A DNA stretch of 64,000 bases from Sphingomicrobium clamense (GTDB taxonomy: Bacteria; Pseudomonadota; Alphaproteobacteria; Sphingomonadales; Sphingomonadaceae). Numbering within the stretch: the first letter of the stretch is position 1; every line of letters begins with the position of its first letter. A program made the translations under genes and the position numbers. The notes under the pieces are model-generated. The model did no database searches. It saw only the letters and a list, made by a program, of their open reading frames with translations, and was not told the origin of the DNA. This document shows positions 29,064 to 38,893 of this stretch, piece after piece. The stretch covers positions 1,162,001 through 1,226,000 of the forward strand of contig NZ_JAHVAH010000001.1 in the NCBI RefSeq assembly GCF_019264355.1, in the 5' to 3' direction.

Positions 29064-30196
29064 GGATGCGCTGGGCAGCCACGGCTGCCGCCGCCCTGAT
29101 CCTGTCATCCTGTTCGACGACGCGCGAGGTCGAGGCGCCCGCGGCACCTGTGGCGACCACGGCCGCCATGCTGGGGTTCGTACGCGCGCCTGTAGTCACC
29201 GTCCTCCAGTCGGAGGCCGAACCCGCACTCGCCGCATTCAGCAAGAGCTGCGAGAAGCTAATCCTGCGTGAAGACGCGTCGGGGCTGACGACCGGGCAGG
29301 ACTGGATACCGCTGTGCGCAATGGCAGCCTCGCTCGATCCTAGCATGGCCGCCAACTTCTTTGCGTCCCAATTCACCTATGTCCGTGTCGGCGACGGAAC
29401 AGCATTTGCAACCGGCTATTTCGAGCCCGAGATCGAGGGCTGCCGCGAACCGCGCCCGGGCTGCGACATCCCGATCTATGCCGTTCCCGACGATCTGACG
29501 CGCGGTACGTTCAGCGATGGGTCCGGAGAAGGGCGCGGGCGCACCAACGAAGCGGGCGAATTCGTCCTCTTTCACGACCGTGCCGCGATCGAAGCCGGCG
29601 CGCTCGCTGGACGCGGCCTCGAAATCGCCTACGCCAAGGATGCCGCCGACCTTTTCTTCCTCCACATCCAGGGCTCCGGGCGCGTGCGTATGGACGACGA
29701 AAGCGTGCTGCGCATCGGCTATGCCAGCCAGAATGGCCGCGAATATATCGCCATCGGCCGCTTGTTGCGTGAGCGTGGCATCATGGCGCGCGAAGAGATT
29801 TCCATGCAGTCGATCAAACAGTGGATTCGCGACAATCCCGAAGCCGGCGCGGCGCTGATGCGCGAAAACAAGTCCTACATCTTCTTCCGCGTCCTCGAAG
29901 GCGAGGGGCCGTTGGGTGCGATGGAAGTCGCGGTCACGCCCGGCGTCACGGTTGCGGCCGATCCGAAATTCGTGCCCCTGGGCGCGCCCGTCTTTCTCGA
30001 CCTCGATGACGACCGCGCGGACGGCTTCTGGATCGCGCAGGACACGGGTGGCGCGATCAAAGGGGCCAACCGCTTCGACACGTTCTGGGGCGCGGGCGCG
30101 GAAGCGGCGGAAATTGCAGGCAGCTTCGCGCAGAACGGCACCGCGCTCGTCCTTATTCCCAAGTCAGCCTACGCCCGTGCGCAAGCTCAGCGCTGA
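29060..30196 (+). CDS. mltA: Membrane-bound lytic murein transglycosylase A
   Basis: Periplasmic transglycosylase of 378 residues that cleaves peptidoglycan with anhydro-muropeptide release. The N-terminus has a lipoprotein signal (ALILSSCSTT). The MltA domain has TGYFEPEIEG and LFFLHIQGSGRVRM, and the 3D domain has the catalytic aspartate in FWIAQDTGGAIKGANR. The ATG overlaps the TIM44-like stop. An ATG six bases downstream is possible. Confidence 0.93.
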   Translation: MRMRWAATAAAALILSSCSTTREVEAPAAPVATTAAMLGFVRAPVVTVLQSEAEPALAAFSKSCEKLILREDASGLTTGQDWIPLCAMAASLDPSMAANFFASQFTYVRVGDGTAFATGYFEPEIEGCREPRPGCDIPIYAVPDDLTRGTFSDGSGEGRGRTNEAGEFVLFHDRAAIEAGALAGRGLEIAYAKDAADLFFLHIQGSGRVRMDDESVLRIGYASQNGREYIAIGRLLRERGIMAREEISMQSIKQWIRDNPEAGAALMRENKSYIFFRVLEGEGPLGAMEVAVTPGVTVAADPKFVPLGAPVFLDLDDDRADGFWIAQDTGGAIKGANRFDTFWGAGAEAAEIAGSFAQNGTALVLIPKSAYARAQAQR

Positions 30197-30707
30197 GGAA
30201 CGAGAGCTCTGGGCGAAGGTCGCCGAGACCATCGAGCCGCTTTCGCGCGACCCGGCCGACCAAGTGGCGCCGACTTTATCAAAACGTCCCAAACCGATCC
30301 TGCGGCGGCCGCCGACGCCCGAGCGTCCGGTCCACATCGCGCCGCCTTCGCGTAGTCACTTCGACGCTACGCTCGACGGAGGCTGGGACCGACGCCTGAA
30401 GTCAGGAAAGGTCAGTCCTGACCGCGTGATCGATCTTCACGGCCATCGGCTCGATGATGCCTGGAATGCCATCGACCGGGGTCTTGAACAGGCGATCGCG
30501 GCGGGCGACCGTCTCGTTTTGCTCATCACGGGTCACCCGCCAAAGGGTGAGCCGCCAGTCGCGCGGGGCAAGATTCGCGATGCGGTCGAAGGGTGGCTTA
30601 GCGCGTCACGCCATTCCAGTGCTATTGCCGCGGTTCGCAAGGCACATCAGCGCCATGGCGGGCGGGGCGCTCTTTACCTTGTTTTGAGGCGCTCGCGTTC
30701 CCTCTGA
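30177..30707 (+). CDS. Smr domain protein
   Basis: A 176-residue protein with a basic, Pro-rich N-terminal half and a C-terminal Smr (MutS-related) domain: VIDLHGHRLDDAWNAID, LLITGHPP and the end QRHGGRGALYLVLRR. Smr domains nick DNA or RNA; a role here is not known. Start GTG at 30177 lies inside mltA (20-bp overlap), so translation is probably coupled. This mltA-smr order is common in alphaproteobacteria. Confidence 0.85.
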   Translation: MRKLSAEERELWAKVAETIEPLSRDPADQVAPTLSKRPKPILRRPPTPERPVHIAPPSRSHFDATLDGGWDRRLKSGKVSPDRVIDLHGHRLDDAWNAIDRGLEQAIAAGDRLVLLITGHPPKGEPPVARGKIRDAVEGWLSASRHSSAIAAVRKAHQRHGGRGALYLVLRRSRSL

Positions 30708-30819
30708 AACGGCCCCAATTCCTCACCCTTTCTTAACCCTCATTCTTTAAGCCTGAACCCTGAGATCAAGGGGGGTCAGCGCTCGGCGCCTCTGCACATG
30801 TGGGAACCGACTGAAATAC

Positions 30820-32520
30820 ATGGCGAATAAGGGAACAGCGCAAAAAGTGTCGAACGCGATCCTTTCGGGGCTCGCGGGGATCGCGTCGTTCATCTTTTCG
30901 CTCGGAGCCTTTCTCTACCTGACCGAATTCAACGAGCAGGTGCTCGCATCGATTGTTGCGGGCGCCTTCTGTTTGCTGGTCAGCTACATCGCGTCGGAAC
31001 GTCCCAACAGCGAGAGCGCGCGTGCCATGAACGCGCTCGGCGACCGCCTGCTTGCCGTGGAAGACGGCGACTTCACCACGCCGGCTCCGGCGATCGTCCA
31101 GCGCGCGATGCCCGACGTCGCCAAGGCGGTCGATCACCTGTTCGCCGAAGTGCGCGCCTCGATCGAGAATGCGCAGGCGCTCGGCATGTACGATCCGGTG
31201 ACCAGCCTTCCCAACCGCCTCCATTTCCGCGCCGAAGCCGACCGTGCGCTCGGCATGGTCGCCAACGACCAGCCTGCCGCCATGCTGTTCGTCGACCTGG
31301 ACCGGTTCAAGGCGGTCAATGACGGACTTGGCCATGCGCGTGGCGACCAGCTGCTTACCATGGTCGCGAACCGCTTGCGCGTTGTCGTGACGGCAGAGAT
31401 GGACGGCGAAAACGGCGCGCGTCCGTTGCTCGCCCGCCTTGCCGGCGACGAATTCACCATTTTCTTCCCCAAGATTCGAGACCGCGAACATATCGGGCGC
31501 ATCGCCCGTCGCATCGCCCTCGCGATCTCCGAGCCGTTCGAGCTGCACGGTCACTCGATCGACATCGGTGCTTCGATCGGCGTCGCGGTGGTGCCCGATG
31601 ACGGCACCACGATCGAGAAGCTCATGCGCGCGGCCGATATCGCCATGTATCGCGCCAAGGCGCTGGGCGGCTCGCAGCATGTCATGTTCACCCCCGAACT
31701 GCTGGCGGAGCATGAAGCCAAGCTGGCCACCGAACACGCCCTGACCGCAGCGCTCGAGCGCGACGAATTTTCGATCGAGCTCCAGCCGCAGCTCGACCTG
31801 GTGACTGGCGACGTCACGGGTGCAGAGGCGCTGCTCCGTTGGACCCACCCGACCGATGGGCCGCGTCGTCCGGACAGCTTCATCAAGGTGGCGGAGAAGT
31901 CGGGGCTAATCGCCGAGATCGGTGACTGGGTCATCGAAGAGTGCGCCGCGATCATGGAGCGTTGGCAGGAGCGGGGCAACGCTCGCCGTATGGCGTTCAA
32001 CATCTCGCCGCGCCAACTCGACCGCCCGGACTTCTTCAATCGCATGCGCGCCGCATTCGCAGCGCACGACGTGCCGCTGTCGCTGGTCGAGCTCGAATTC
32101 ACCGAGACGACAGCGATGCAGGCAAGCGAGCACCATATTGACGAGATTCGTGCGCTGCGCGACGCAGGCGCGACGGTCGCGATCGACGATTTCGGGACAG
32201 GCTATTCGAATATTGCACGCTTGCGGACCATGCCGCTCGACCGCGTGAAGCTCGACCCCACGCTGATCCACGATATCGAATCGTCAGAGACTGCGCGCGA
32301 GGTCGTGCAGGCGGTCATCACACTCGTGCATTCGGTCGGTGCGGAGGTCGTTGCCGAGGCCGTGGACAGCGAAGAACAGACCGATATCCTGCGCGCCATG
32401 GGCTGCCACACGGTGCAGGGCTACATGTTCGGACGGCCGATGCCGCGCGACCGCTTCTTCGACTGGGTCGGGGAGCGCGACGAGGCCAACAAGAAGGATC
32501 GCGGGCGCAGCGTCGCCTAG
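30820..32520 (+). CDS. GGDEF-EAL cyclic-di-GMP protein, membrane-anchored
   Basis: A 566-residue signalling protein with two N-terminal transmembrane helices (about residues 12-33 and 40-58), a short linker, then GGDEF and EAL domains. The GGDEF motif reads AGDEF at residues 208-212; EAL is at 336-338 (GAEALLRW). Other EAL residues are kept: ELEFTETT, IDDFGTGYS and QGYMFGRPMP. The phosphodiesterase is therefore probably active. No periplasmic sensor domain is visible. It ends in a 4-bp overlap with dapE. Confidence 0.92.
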   Translation: MANKGTAQKVSNAILSGLAGIASFIFSLGAFLYLTEFNEQVLASIVAGAFCLLVSYIASERPNSESARAMNALGDRLLAVEDGDFTTPAPAIVQRAMPDVAKAVDHLFAEVRASIENAQALGMYDPVTSLPNRLHFRAEADRALGMVANDQPAAMLFVDLDRFKAVNDGLGHARGDQLLTMVANRLRVVVTAEMDGENGARPLLARLAGDEFTIFFPKIRDREHIGRIARRIALAISEPFELHGHSIDIGASIGVAVVPDDGTTIEKLMRAADIAMYRAKALGGSQHVMFTPELLAEHEAKLATEHALTAALERDEFSIELQPQLDLVTGDVTGAEALLRWTHPTDGPRRPDSFIKVAEKSGLIAEIGDWVIEECAAIMERWQERGNARRMAFNISPRQLDRPDFFNRMRAAFAAHDVPLSLVELEFTETTAMQASEHHIDEIRALRDAGATVAIDDFGTGYSNIARLRTMPLDRVKLDPTLIHDIESSETAREVVQAVITLVHSVGAEVVAEAVDSEEQTDILRAMGCHTVQGYMFGRPMPRDRFFDWVGERDEANKKDRGRSVA

Positions 32521-33638
32521 GCGAAGACCTTCTCGAGCAACCGGCGGTAAATTTCCGACAGCTTCTCGATGTCCGCGATCGCGGCATGTTCGCCGACCTT
32601 GTGCATCGAGGCGTTGGGGAGGCCGAAGTCGATCACCGGGCAGATCTTGTGGAAGAAGCGCCCGTCCGAGGTGCCGCCTTTGGTCGAGAGTTCGGGCGAG
32701 ACGCCTGTCACTTCTTCGATGGCCTCGGATAGCATCTGCGTCAGCGGTCCTTCGGGCGTCAGGAAGGCCTCACCCGAAATCCGCGCTTTCACGTGCGTAT
32801 CGGGTTCGATCGTGTGCGCGATCTCGCGCACGCGGTCGACCAGCTGCTCTCCCGAATGCAGGTTGGTGAAACGGATATTGAGCTGCGCGGTGGCCTTGCC
32901 CGGAATCACGTTTGACGCGTGGGTCGGCGTGTCGATGCCGGTAAATTCCAGATTTGTGGGCTGGAAGATGTCGGTTCCCTTGTCCCAGACCTCGGCCTCG
33001 ACCGCGTCGATGATCTTCGCCAGCTTGGGCACTGGATTGTCGGCGAGGTGAGGGTAGGCGACATGGCCCTGATGCCCCGGCACTTCGATCCACATGTTGA
33101 CCGATCCGCGCCGGCCGGGTTTGACCGTATCGCCCAGCCGGTCGACCGAGGTGGGCTCGCCGATCAGCATCATGTCGGGACGAATGCCGCGCTCTTCGAT
33201 CCATTCGATGATCTTCAGGCTGCCATAGGTGGCATAGCCCTCTTCGTCGCCCGTGATCATCAGGCTGAGCGTGCCCTTATGCTCCAGTCCATCGAGCGCC
33301 GCGACGAAGGCCGCGATCGCGCTCTTCATGTCGGTCGCCCCGCGCCCGGTCAGGATCCCGTCGGCGATGACCGGTTCGAACGGGTCCGTGTCCCAGCCGT
33401 CGCCCGGCGGAACGACGTCGAGATGTCCGGCAAAGGCGAAATGCGGTCCGGCTCCCGCTTCCCGGATTGCCACGAGGTTTTCGGTCGGCCCATCGGGCTC
33501 TTCGCCTAGAACGAACCGATGGACGGCAAAGCCATGCGGTTTCAGCGCGTCTTCCAGGACGTCGAAGACTTCGCCGCGCGCTGGGGTGATGCTTTTTGCC
33601 GCGATCAATTTGGCGGACAGGTCGATGGCAGCGCTCAC
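32517..33638 (-). CDS. dapE: Succinyl-diaminopimelate desuccinylase
   Basis: Zinc M20 peptidase-family enzyme of 373 residues in lysine/DAP synthesis. Metal ligands and motifs are visible in AFAGHLDVVPPGD, GRGATDMKSAIAAF, ITGDEEGYATYGS and the C-terminal GEHAAIADIEKL. Start is GTG at 33638, which lies in a GTGA overlap with the stop of the GST gene. Longer frames upstream read through the GST gene and are shadows. Confidence 0.96.
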   Translation of the reverse strand: MSAAIDLSAKLIAAKSITPARGEVFDVLEDALKPHGFAVHRFVLGEEPDGPTENLVAIREAGAGPHFAFAGHLDVVPPGDGWDTDPFEPVIADGILTGRGATDMKSAIAAFVAALDGLEHKGTLSLMITGDEEGYATYGSLKIIEWIEERGIRPDMMLIGEPTSVDRLGDTVKPGRRGSVNMWIEVPGHQGHVAYPHLADNPVPKLAKIIDAVEAEVWDKGTDIFQPTNLEFTGIDTPTHASNVIPGKATAQLNIRFTNLHSGEQLVDRVREIAHTIEPDTHVKARISGEAFLTPEGPLTQMLSEAIEEVTGVSPELSTKGGTSDGRFFHKICPVIDFGLPNASMHKVGEHAAIADIEKLSEIYRRLLEKVFA

Positions 33639-34300
33639 TTCGAACCCTCCGGTTCGTAGGCCTCGATCACCCATGGCTCGTCCTGTGCCAGTTCGATCCA
33701 CTCGACCACGTGCGGATGGTGGATCACTGCCTCGGCGTAGGCGATCGCAAACGGCGGCAGCGGAACCATGTAGGTGACGAAACGCGTGACGACCGGCGCG
33801 AACATCATGTCCACCGCGCTCCACTGGCCGAAGAGATAATCGCCGCCCGACCCGTAGCGCGCGCGGGCCTGCGCCCAGATCGTCAGGATGCGCTCGATAT
33901 CAGTCTTTACTGCGTCGGACAGGTGGTGATCGTCTACCCGGCGGCGGACATTCATCGGCAGCTCGGCACGGAGTGCCATGAAGCTTGAGTGCATCTCGGC
34001 AGCCATCGAGCGCGCCATGCCGCGCGCCGCATCGTCTTCGGGCCAATATCTCTCTCGACCATGCGCTTCGGCGCAGCTCTCGATGATCGCAAGGCTGTCC
34101 CAGATGACGGTATCGCCGTCCCAGAGCACCGGCACCTTGCCGCCTCCGGCCGCAAATTCATTTCCTTTGCGCTTGGCGTCCCAATCCTTGTCGAACAGGG
34201 GGACGACCAGTTCCTCGAACTCCTGGCCGGAGGCCTTGAGCGCAAGCCACCCGCGCATCGACCAGCTAGAATATGCGCGGTTGCCGATGACGAGTTTCAT
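33635..34300 (-). CDS. Glutathione S-transferase family protein
   Basis: A 221-residue protein with an N-terminal thioredoxin-like domain (KLVIGNRAYSSWSMRGWLAL, then GGGKVPVLWDGDTVIWDSLAI with the cis-Pro) and a helical C-terminal domain. Tyr and Ser residues near position 10-12 may serve catalysis. Substrate is unknown; Zeta-class maleylacetoacetate isomerase is possible but not clear. The stop overlaps dapE by 4 bp. Confidence 0.85.
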   Translation of the reverse strand: MKLVIGNRAYSSWSMRGWLALKASGQEFEELVVPLFDKDWDAKRKGNEFAAGGGKVPVLWDGDTVIWDSLAIIESCAEAHGRERYWPEDDAARGMARSMAAEMHSSFMALRAELPMNVRRRVDDHHLSDAVKTDIERILTIWAQARARYGSGGDYLFGQWSAVDMMFAPVVTRFVTYMVPLPPFAIAYAEAVIHHPHVVEWIELAQDEPWVIEAYEPEGSK

Positions 34301-34334
34301 GCGATAGTCGCTCCTGAAGGGGGGAAATGGGGCT

Positions 34335-35858
34335 ATGGACGATCACGTCCGCACGAACAAGACGCCGTGGGCGCTGCTGGCACTGATCGGTATCGTCATC
34401 GTCGGCGCCGCGCTCCGTTGGATGAACATCGGGCGCGAGGCCCTTTGGGTCGACGAGGCCCTGACATTCATCGTTGCGCGTCACGAGATCTCCCGCCTGT
34501 TCCTCGAACCGATCGATCCCAGTGGGCCGATTTACTATGTCGCGCATAAACTCCTCGTCGGCGAGGTGGCGAGCGCGGTTGAAGCACGGATGGTGAGCTT
34601 TGTTGCCGGTGTCGCCCTGATTCCCGTCGTTTATGCGCTGGCTTGTCAGGTAATGGCCGTTCGCTCCGGACTGGTTGCCGCCGCAATGGTCGCGATTTCG
34701 CCCGTGCTGATCGACTATTCGCAGGAGGCACGCGCATACAGTCTCCTCCTTCTTTTTTTCGCCCTGATCGGGCTGAGTCTCGTCGCTGCAGATCGTTGTG
34801 CCGACCCGCATCGTCGGAGATGGTGGCTAGCGGGGTTGGCCGCAGTCTCGACGCTTGCACTCTTCACTCACCTGATCGCTTTCCCTTTCGTTGGACTGGC
34901 GATGCTTTGGCTCAGGCTGGGCGCCGATCGGGAGGGTGCCAAGCTCACGCCCGAAGAGGCATGGGCGGTCTGGATAGCGGTCGGCGTTCTTGGGCTGGTC
35001 GAGGTCAGGAGACTGTTTCTCTACGCCTCCGATGCCAATGAATTCGGCTGGTTGAGAGAGCCTGCCGTCTATGAGGCGCTTACCCTTCTCGGAGGGCAGT
35101 GGCTGCCCGCTGCCGCCTCGGTCCCTTGGCTGGCGGCTTTCGTCGTTCCCGCTGTCGCGATCCTGATGGTCCTGTGCTGGCGTCAGCAAATCGCGAGAGA
35201 CCGGGTCTTCCTGCTCTTGTTGGCCGGTTGGCTGGCGCAGCCCCTAGTCCTTTGGCTGGTCAGCATCACGCTTCAGCCCGTGCTGATGTCCCGGACGTTG
35301 ATGCCAACCTGGCCGGCCTTCGCGCTCTTGCTGGCCTTTGCATCGGAGCGTCTCCTTAGGCGCCACGCCCATATTGTTCGACTGGCGGCGGTCGTTTTGA
35401 CTGCCACGGGCTTGGCGATTTCGGGAACGACCCGGCCAAAAACCGACTGGAACGGGATTGCCCAATTGCTCCGCAGCCTCAACGGCGAAGTTCTCGTTTG
35501 CCCCTTCTGGCGCGCGCCCGCCTTGCTCCAGGCAATGGAGCCGGAGCATCGCAGGATCTGGGTGCTCTACAATAGCGGCGCCCCCGCCTTGCTCGATGCG
35601 CGGAGTGACGGCGACTGGACGGCAGAATTCCTGTTCAACGCGAACGGTCGCAAGGATCGCGATGCGCAGGATCGGCTTAAGCATCTTGTTCTGGTGAGGG
35701 CTGATTGCCCCGAGCAGGAGCAGGTCCATCTCGACCAGATGATCGCAGGACGTGTTCCCGCGCGTACGGTTCGCATCAATGCGCCACCGTCGCGCGATCC
35801 ACTGTCGCCAGGCGTGGTCGACGTGGTGATCGAGGAATATTTGCCGGTCGAGGACTAG
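34335..35858 (+). CDS. GT-C fold membrane glycosyltransferase, ArnT/PMT-like
   Basis: A 507-residue integral membrane protein with roughly ten hydrophobic helices. The first loop has GREALWVDEALTF, containing the acidic catalytic-type motif, and DYSQEARAYSLLLLFF follows, as in GT39/GT83-like enzymes that use polyprenyl-phosphate sugars. A periplasmic C-terminal domain follows the helices. Sugar and acceptor are unknown. Isolated between a GST and engB; its 3' end overlaps engB by 4 bp. Confidence 0.75.
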   Translation: MDDHVRTNKTPWALLALIGIVIVGAALRWMNIGREALWVDEALTFIVARHEISRLFLEPIDPSGPIYYVAHKLLVGEVASAVEARMVSFVAGVALIPVVYALACQVMAVRSGLVAAAMVAISPVLIDYSQEARAYSLLLLFFALIGLSLVAADRCADPHRRRWWLAGLAAVSTLALFTHLIAFPFVGLAMLWLRLGADREGAKLTPEEAWAVWIAVGVLGLVEVRRLFLYASDANEFGWLREPAVYEALTLLGGQWLPAAASVPWLAAFVVPAVAILMVLCWRQQIARDRVFLLLLAGWLAQPLVLWLVSITLQPVLMSRTLMPTWPAFALLLAFASERLLRRHAHIVRLAAVVLTATGLAISGTTRPKTDWNGIAQLLRSLNGEVLVCPFWRAPALLQAMEPEHRRIWVLYNSGAPALLDARSDGDWTAEFLFNANGRKDRDAQDRLKHLVLVRADCPEQEQVHLDQMIAGRVPARTVRINAPPSRDPLSPGVVDVVIEEYLPVED

Positions 35859-36484
35859 GTCCGGGCGGCGTCGAGGATGGCGGCGCGGAGCATGGCGATG
35901 CCTTCGCCTTTTTCCGCGCTGGTTACGTAAAGGTCGGGGTGGGCGGCGGCGTGCTTGGCGGCTTCGGCGGCGACAGCGTCGGTTACCTGTGAGAGCTCGG
36001 TGGCCTTCACCTTGTCGGACTTGGTGAGGACGATGTTGTAGGACATCGCCGCCTTGTCGAGCATGTCCATGACCTCGCGGTCATGCTTGCCGATGCCGCG
36101 GCGCGAATCGATCAGCACCATCGTGCGCTTCAGCACGCTGCGGCCGCGCAGATAGTCGAACACGAGATGCTTCCAGCGCTCGACGGTCTTCACCGGTGCC
36201 TTGGCGAAGCCGTAGCCCGGCATGTCGACGAAGCGCAGCTCGGTCGGGTTGCCGATTTCGAAGAAATTCAATTCCTGCGTGCGCCCCGGCGTCACCGAGG
36301 TGCGCGCGATGGCGCGGCGGCCGACCAGCGCGTTCAAGAGCGAGGACTTGCCGACGTTGGAGCGGCCCGCGAAGGCAATCTCGGGCACGGTGGGCTCGGG
36401 AAGGAATTTCAGCTCGGGGGCCGAGAGGAGAAACTCCACCCGGCCCGTCATGAGCTTGGTCGCTTCCTTCTCGAAAATGTCCAT
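35855..36484 (-). CDS. engB: Ribosome biogenesis GTPase EngB (YsxC)
   Basis: GTPase of 209 residues for large-subunit assembly. G1 is GRSNVGKSSLLNAL, G3 is DMPGYGFAKAP and G4 is LTKSDKVK. It overlaps the yidC stop by one base (TGATG), and yidC-engB is a usual alphaproteobacterial order. Confidence 0.96.
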   Translation of the reverse strand: MDIFEKEATKLMTGRVEFLLSAPELKFLPEPTVPEIAFAGRSNVGKSSLLNALVGRRAIARTSVTPGRTQELNFFEIGNPTELRFVDMPGYGFAKAPVKTVERWKHLVFDYLRGRSVLKRTMVLIDSRRGIGKHDREVMDMLDKAAMSYNIVLTKSDKVKATELSQVTDAVAAEAAKHAAAHPDLYVTSAEKGEGIAMLRAAILDAART

Positions 36485-38205
36485 CAGGACTTCTTCGCTT
36501 TCGCCTCGACCACCGTGTCACCGGCATGCTGCATGTCGTAGCGGTGATAGAACCACTTCTGCTGCGCCATGGTGAGGATGTTCGAGGTCACCCAGTAGAG
36601 CTGCAGGCCCGCCGCGAAAGGCGCCATGATGACCATGAGCACCCACGGCATGATGCCGAAGATGGTCTTCTGCGTCTCGTCCATGGGCGCGGGGTTGAGC
36701 TTGAACTGCAGCCACATGGTGATGCCCAGCAGGATCGGCAGGATGCCGATGGCAAGGAAGCCCGGGGGCGTGAAGTCGAGCAGGCCGAACAGGTTGACCG
36801 GGGTCAACGGGTCGGGTGCGGAGAGATCCTGCAGCCAGCCGAAGAAGGGCTGGTGCCGCATTTCGACCGACACCATCAGCACCTTGTAGAGGGCATAGAA
36901 AATCGGAATTTGCAGAAGGATCGGAAGACAGCCCGCGGCCGGATTGATCTTCTCGGCCTGATACATCTTCAGCATTTCCTGCTGGAGACGCGGCTTGTCA
37001 TCCTTGTAGCGGTCCTGCAGCGCCTTCAGCTTGGGCTGGATGCGGCGCATGCCGGCCATCGATTTGAACTGCTTGTTCGCCAGCGGGAAGAGCGCGAAGC
37101 GAACGAGGAAGGTCAGGATCAGGATGGCGACACCGAAGTTGCCGACCATTTTGAACAAGACGAGCAGCAGCGCGAAGATCGGGCGCATGAACCATTCGAA
37201 CCAGCCCCAGTCGATCGCCTTCGAGAGACGCGGGACGCCCGCATCCTCGTAGTTGTCGAGCCAGTCCTTTTCCTTTGCCCCCGCGAACAGGCGGGTCGTC
37301 GTGGTCAGCTGGCGACCGGAATTGAGAATCTGCTGCTGACCGACATATTGCGCCTGGTAGGTGCCCGGGCGCTGGCCCTTGCGGAGCGAGGCCTCGACCC
37401 GTTCGCCGCTGCTCGGGATGAGCGCGGTGAGCCAATATTTGTCGGTAAAGCCGACCCAGCCACCGGTGCTGTCGCGCGTCTCGCCGGCGGTGCCGGCCTC
37501 GTCGAGGTCGTCCCAGTCAATGTCGTAGTCGGCTTCGTCGTTGAACACGCCCATCGGGCCGAGGTGGATGAAGCCGAACGTCTCTTCGCCCTGGCCGAAA
37601 CCGCGGCTGGCAAGCGCATAGGGGCTGAAGCCCACCGCGCCGTCGCCGCGATTGACGACGCGCTGGTCGACCGTGAACAGGTAACCTTCGTCGATCGCGA
37701 TTTCGAGTTCGAACGTCTGGCCGGTCTCGTTCGACCAGCTCAGCGTGACGGGGTTGCCCGGCGTCAGCGTGTCGCTGCTGGCGCTCCAGACGGTATCGGC
37801 GCCCGGCGTCTCGATGCCTTCGCCGGCCCAGCCGAACTGCGCAAAATAGCTGTTTTCGACACCAGCGGGCGTGAACAGGCGGACCGGCGGGCTGTCCTCG
37901 CGCATGTCCTGTTTGTGATTGGTGAGGGTAAGGTCGTCGATGCGCGCACCGGCAAGGTTGATCGAGCCGGAGAGGTTGGGCGTCTCGATGTCGACACGGC
38001 CGCCTTCGACCAGCACTTCGTTGAGCTCGCGCAGCGCCTGCGGGCTGTCGGGGCCGGGGTCGGCCTCGGGCACTGCAACCGCTTCGACCTCGGCATCCTC
38101 GACCACGGTGGTCTCCGGTCCCGAGGTCGGGAACAGGATGCTCCAGCCGATCAGCACGATCGCGGACAGGACGATCGCGAGGATCATGTTGCGGTTGTCG
38201 GTCAT
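36484..38205 (-). CDS. yidC: Membrane protein insertase YidC
   Basis: A 573-residue insertase. N-terminal anchor (ILAIVLSAIVLIGWSILF), a large periplasmic beta domain (about residues 60-340), then five transmembrane helices with the conserved FGVAILILTFLVRFALFPL and AGCLPILLQIPIFYALYKVL segments. The basic C-terminal tail is short. It sits in the rpmH-rnpA-yidD-yidC-engB cluster. Confidence 0.97.
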   Translation of the reverse strand: MTDNRNMILAIVLSAIVLIGWSILFPTSGPETTVVEDAEVEAVAVPEADPGPDSPQALRELNEVLVEGGRVDIETPNLSGSINLAGARIDDLTLTNHKQDMREDSPPVRLFTPAGVENSYFAQFGWAGEGIETPGADTVWSASSDTLTPGNPVTLSWSNETGQTFELEIAIDEGYLFTVDQRVVNRGDGAVGFSPYALASRGFGQGEETFGFIHLGPMGVFNDEADYDIDWDDLDEAGTAGETRDSTGGWVGFTDKYWLTALIPSSGERVEASLRKGQRPGTYQAQYVGQQQILNSGRQLTTTTRLFAGAKEKDWLDNYEDAGVPRLSKAIDWGWFEWFMRPIFALLLVLFKMVGNFGVAILILTFLVRFALFPLANKQFKSMAGMRRIQPKLKALQDRYKDDKPRLQQEMLKMYQAEKINPAAGCLPILLQIPIFYALYKVLMVSVEMRHQPFFGWLQDLSAPDPLTPVNLFGLLDFTPPGFLAIGILPILLGITMWLQFKLNPAPMDETQKTIFGIMPWVLMVIMAPFAAGLQLYWVTSNILTMAQQKWFYHRYDMQHAGDTVVEAKAKKS

Positions 38206-38223
38206 GAAATCTCTTCTCTTACC

Positions 38224-38436
38224 CTACGGGACAGGATCGTGGCCCTGTCCCCCCCACGGATGACAGCGCATGATGCGCTTTAACGCCAGCCAGCCGCCTT
38301 TCAAGGCCCCGTACCGCTCGATCGCGGTAATGGCATAGGCGGAACAGCTCGGCTGATAGCGACAGGTGGGCGGCAGGATCCGGCTCGGACCTTTCTGCCA
38401 GCCCTTGGTGGCGAGAATCATCAGCTTGCCCAGCAT
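38224..38436 (-). CDS. yidD: Membrane protein insertion efficiency factor YidD
   Basis: Small 70-residue amphipathic protein thought to assist YidC-dependent insertion. The three-cysteine family pattern is seen in [19 protein letters not shown] and [15 protein letters not shown]. Its ATG overlaps the rnpA stop by one base (TGATG). Confidence 0.95.
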   Translation of the reverse strand: MLGKLMILATKGWQKGPSRILPPTCRYQPSCSAYAITAIERYGALKGGWLALKRIMRCHPWGGQGHDPVP

Positions 38437-38789
38437 CAGGCCTTCACCTTCGCCAGCGCGGACTTAAGATCCTCGCCCAGTTTCTCGAATTCGCGCTCGA
38501 TCCCCGACTGGCGACCGATGAGGACGTGGTCGGCACCCGGCACGCCCTGGTCGGGCAGGACGGCGCGGCAAAGCTCGCGGAAGCGGCGTTTCATGCGGTT
38601 ACGTACGACAGCACCGCCAACCTTGCGGCTGACGGTGAGACCGTATCGCATTTCGGGATTGCCGTCCTTGCGGTCGCGGACCAGGAGCACGAAGCCCTTG
38701 GTCGGTGCGCGCCGCCCGCGATTGGCGGCGAGAAAGTCCGACCGCTTCTTCAGGCGGGTTAGGCGGACAGCTTCTTGCGACCGCGACAA
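38436..38789 (-). CDS. rnpA: Ribonuclease P protein component, start uncertain
   Basis: Protein subunit of RNase P, which matures tRNA 5' ends with M1 RNA. Clear family blocks are [36 protein letters not shown] and the RNR-type helix FRELCRAVL. No ATG or GTG lies near the expected start. In-frame options are TTG at 38789 (used here, 117 residues), CTG at 38753 and ATG at 38900; the frame is open to the last. With ATG 38900 the rpmH gene would be entirely nested. See findings. Confidence 0.8.
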   Translation of the reverse strand: MSRSQEAVRLTRLKKRSDFLAANRGRRAPTKGFVLLVRDRKDGNPEMRYGLTVSRKVGGAVVRNRMKRRFRELCRAVLPDQGVPGADHVLIGRQSGIEREFEKLGEDLKSALAKVKA

Positions 38790-38893
38790 CGACGTGCGTT
38801 CAGGATCTGACGACCCGACTTGGTTGCCATGCGGCTGCGGAAACCGTGACGCCGCTTGCGGACGAGATTGCTCGGCTGGAAGGTGCGCTTCAT
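38759..38893 (-). CDS. rpmH: 50S ribosomal protein L34
   Basis: A 44-residue basic protein beginning [19 protein letters not shown] and ending GRKKLSA. AGAGG lies eight bases before its ATG. It overlaps the rnpA reading frame. Both genes are at the head of the yidC cluster, the classical arrangement near bacterial origins, although dnaA is about 15 kb away here. Confidence 0.96.
   Translation of the reverse strand: MKRTFQPSNLVRKRRHGFRSRMATKSGRQILNARRCRGRKKLSA

Noticed and set aside
36526..38283. 585-codon open frame on the plus strand
   Set aside because: It is antisense to yidC, which has full family motifs; the frame is open because of high GC and codon bias.
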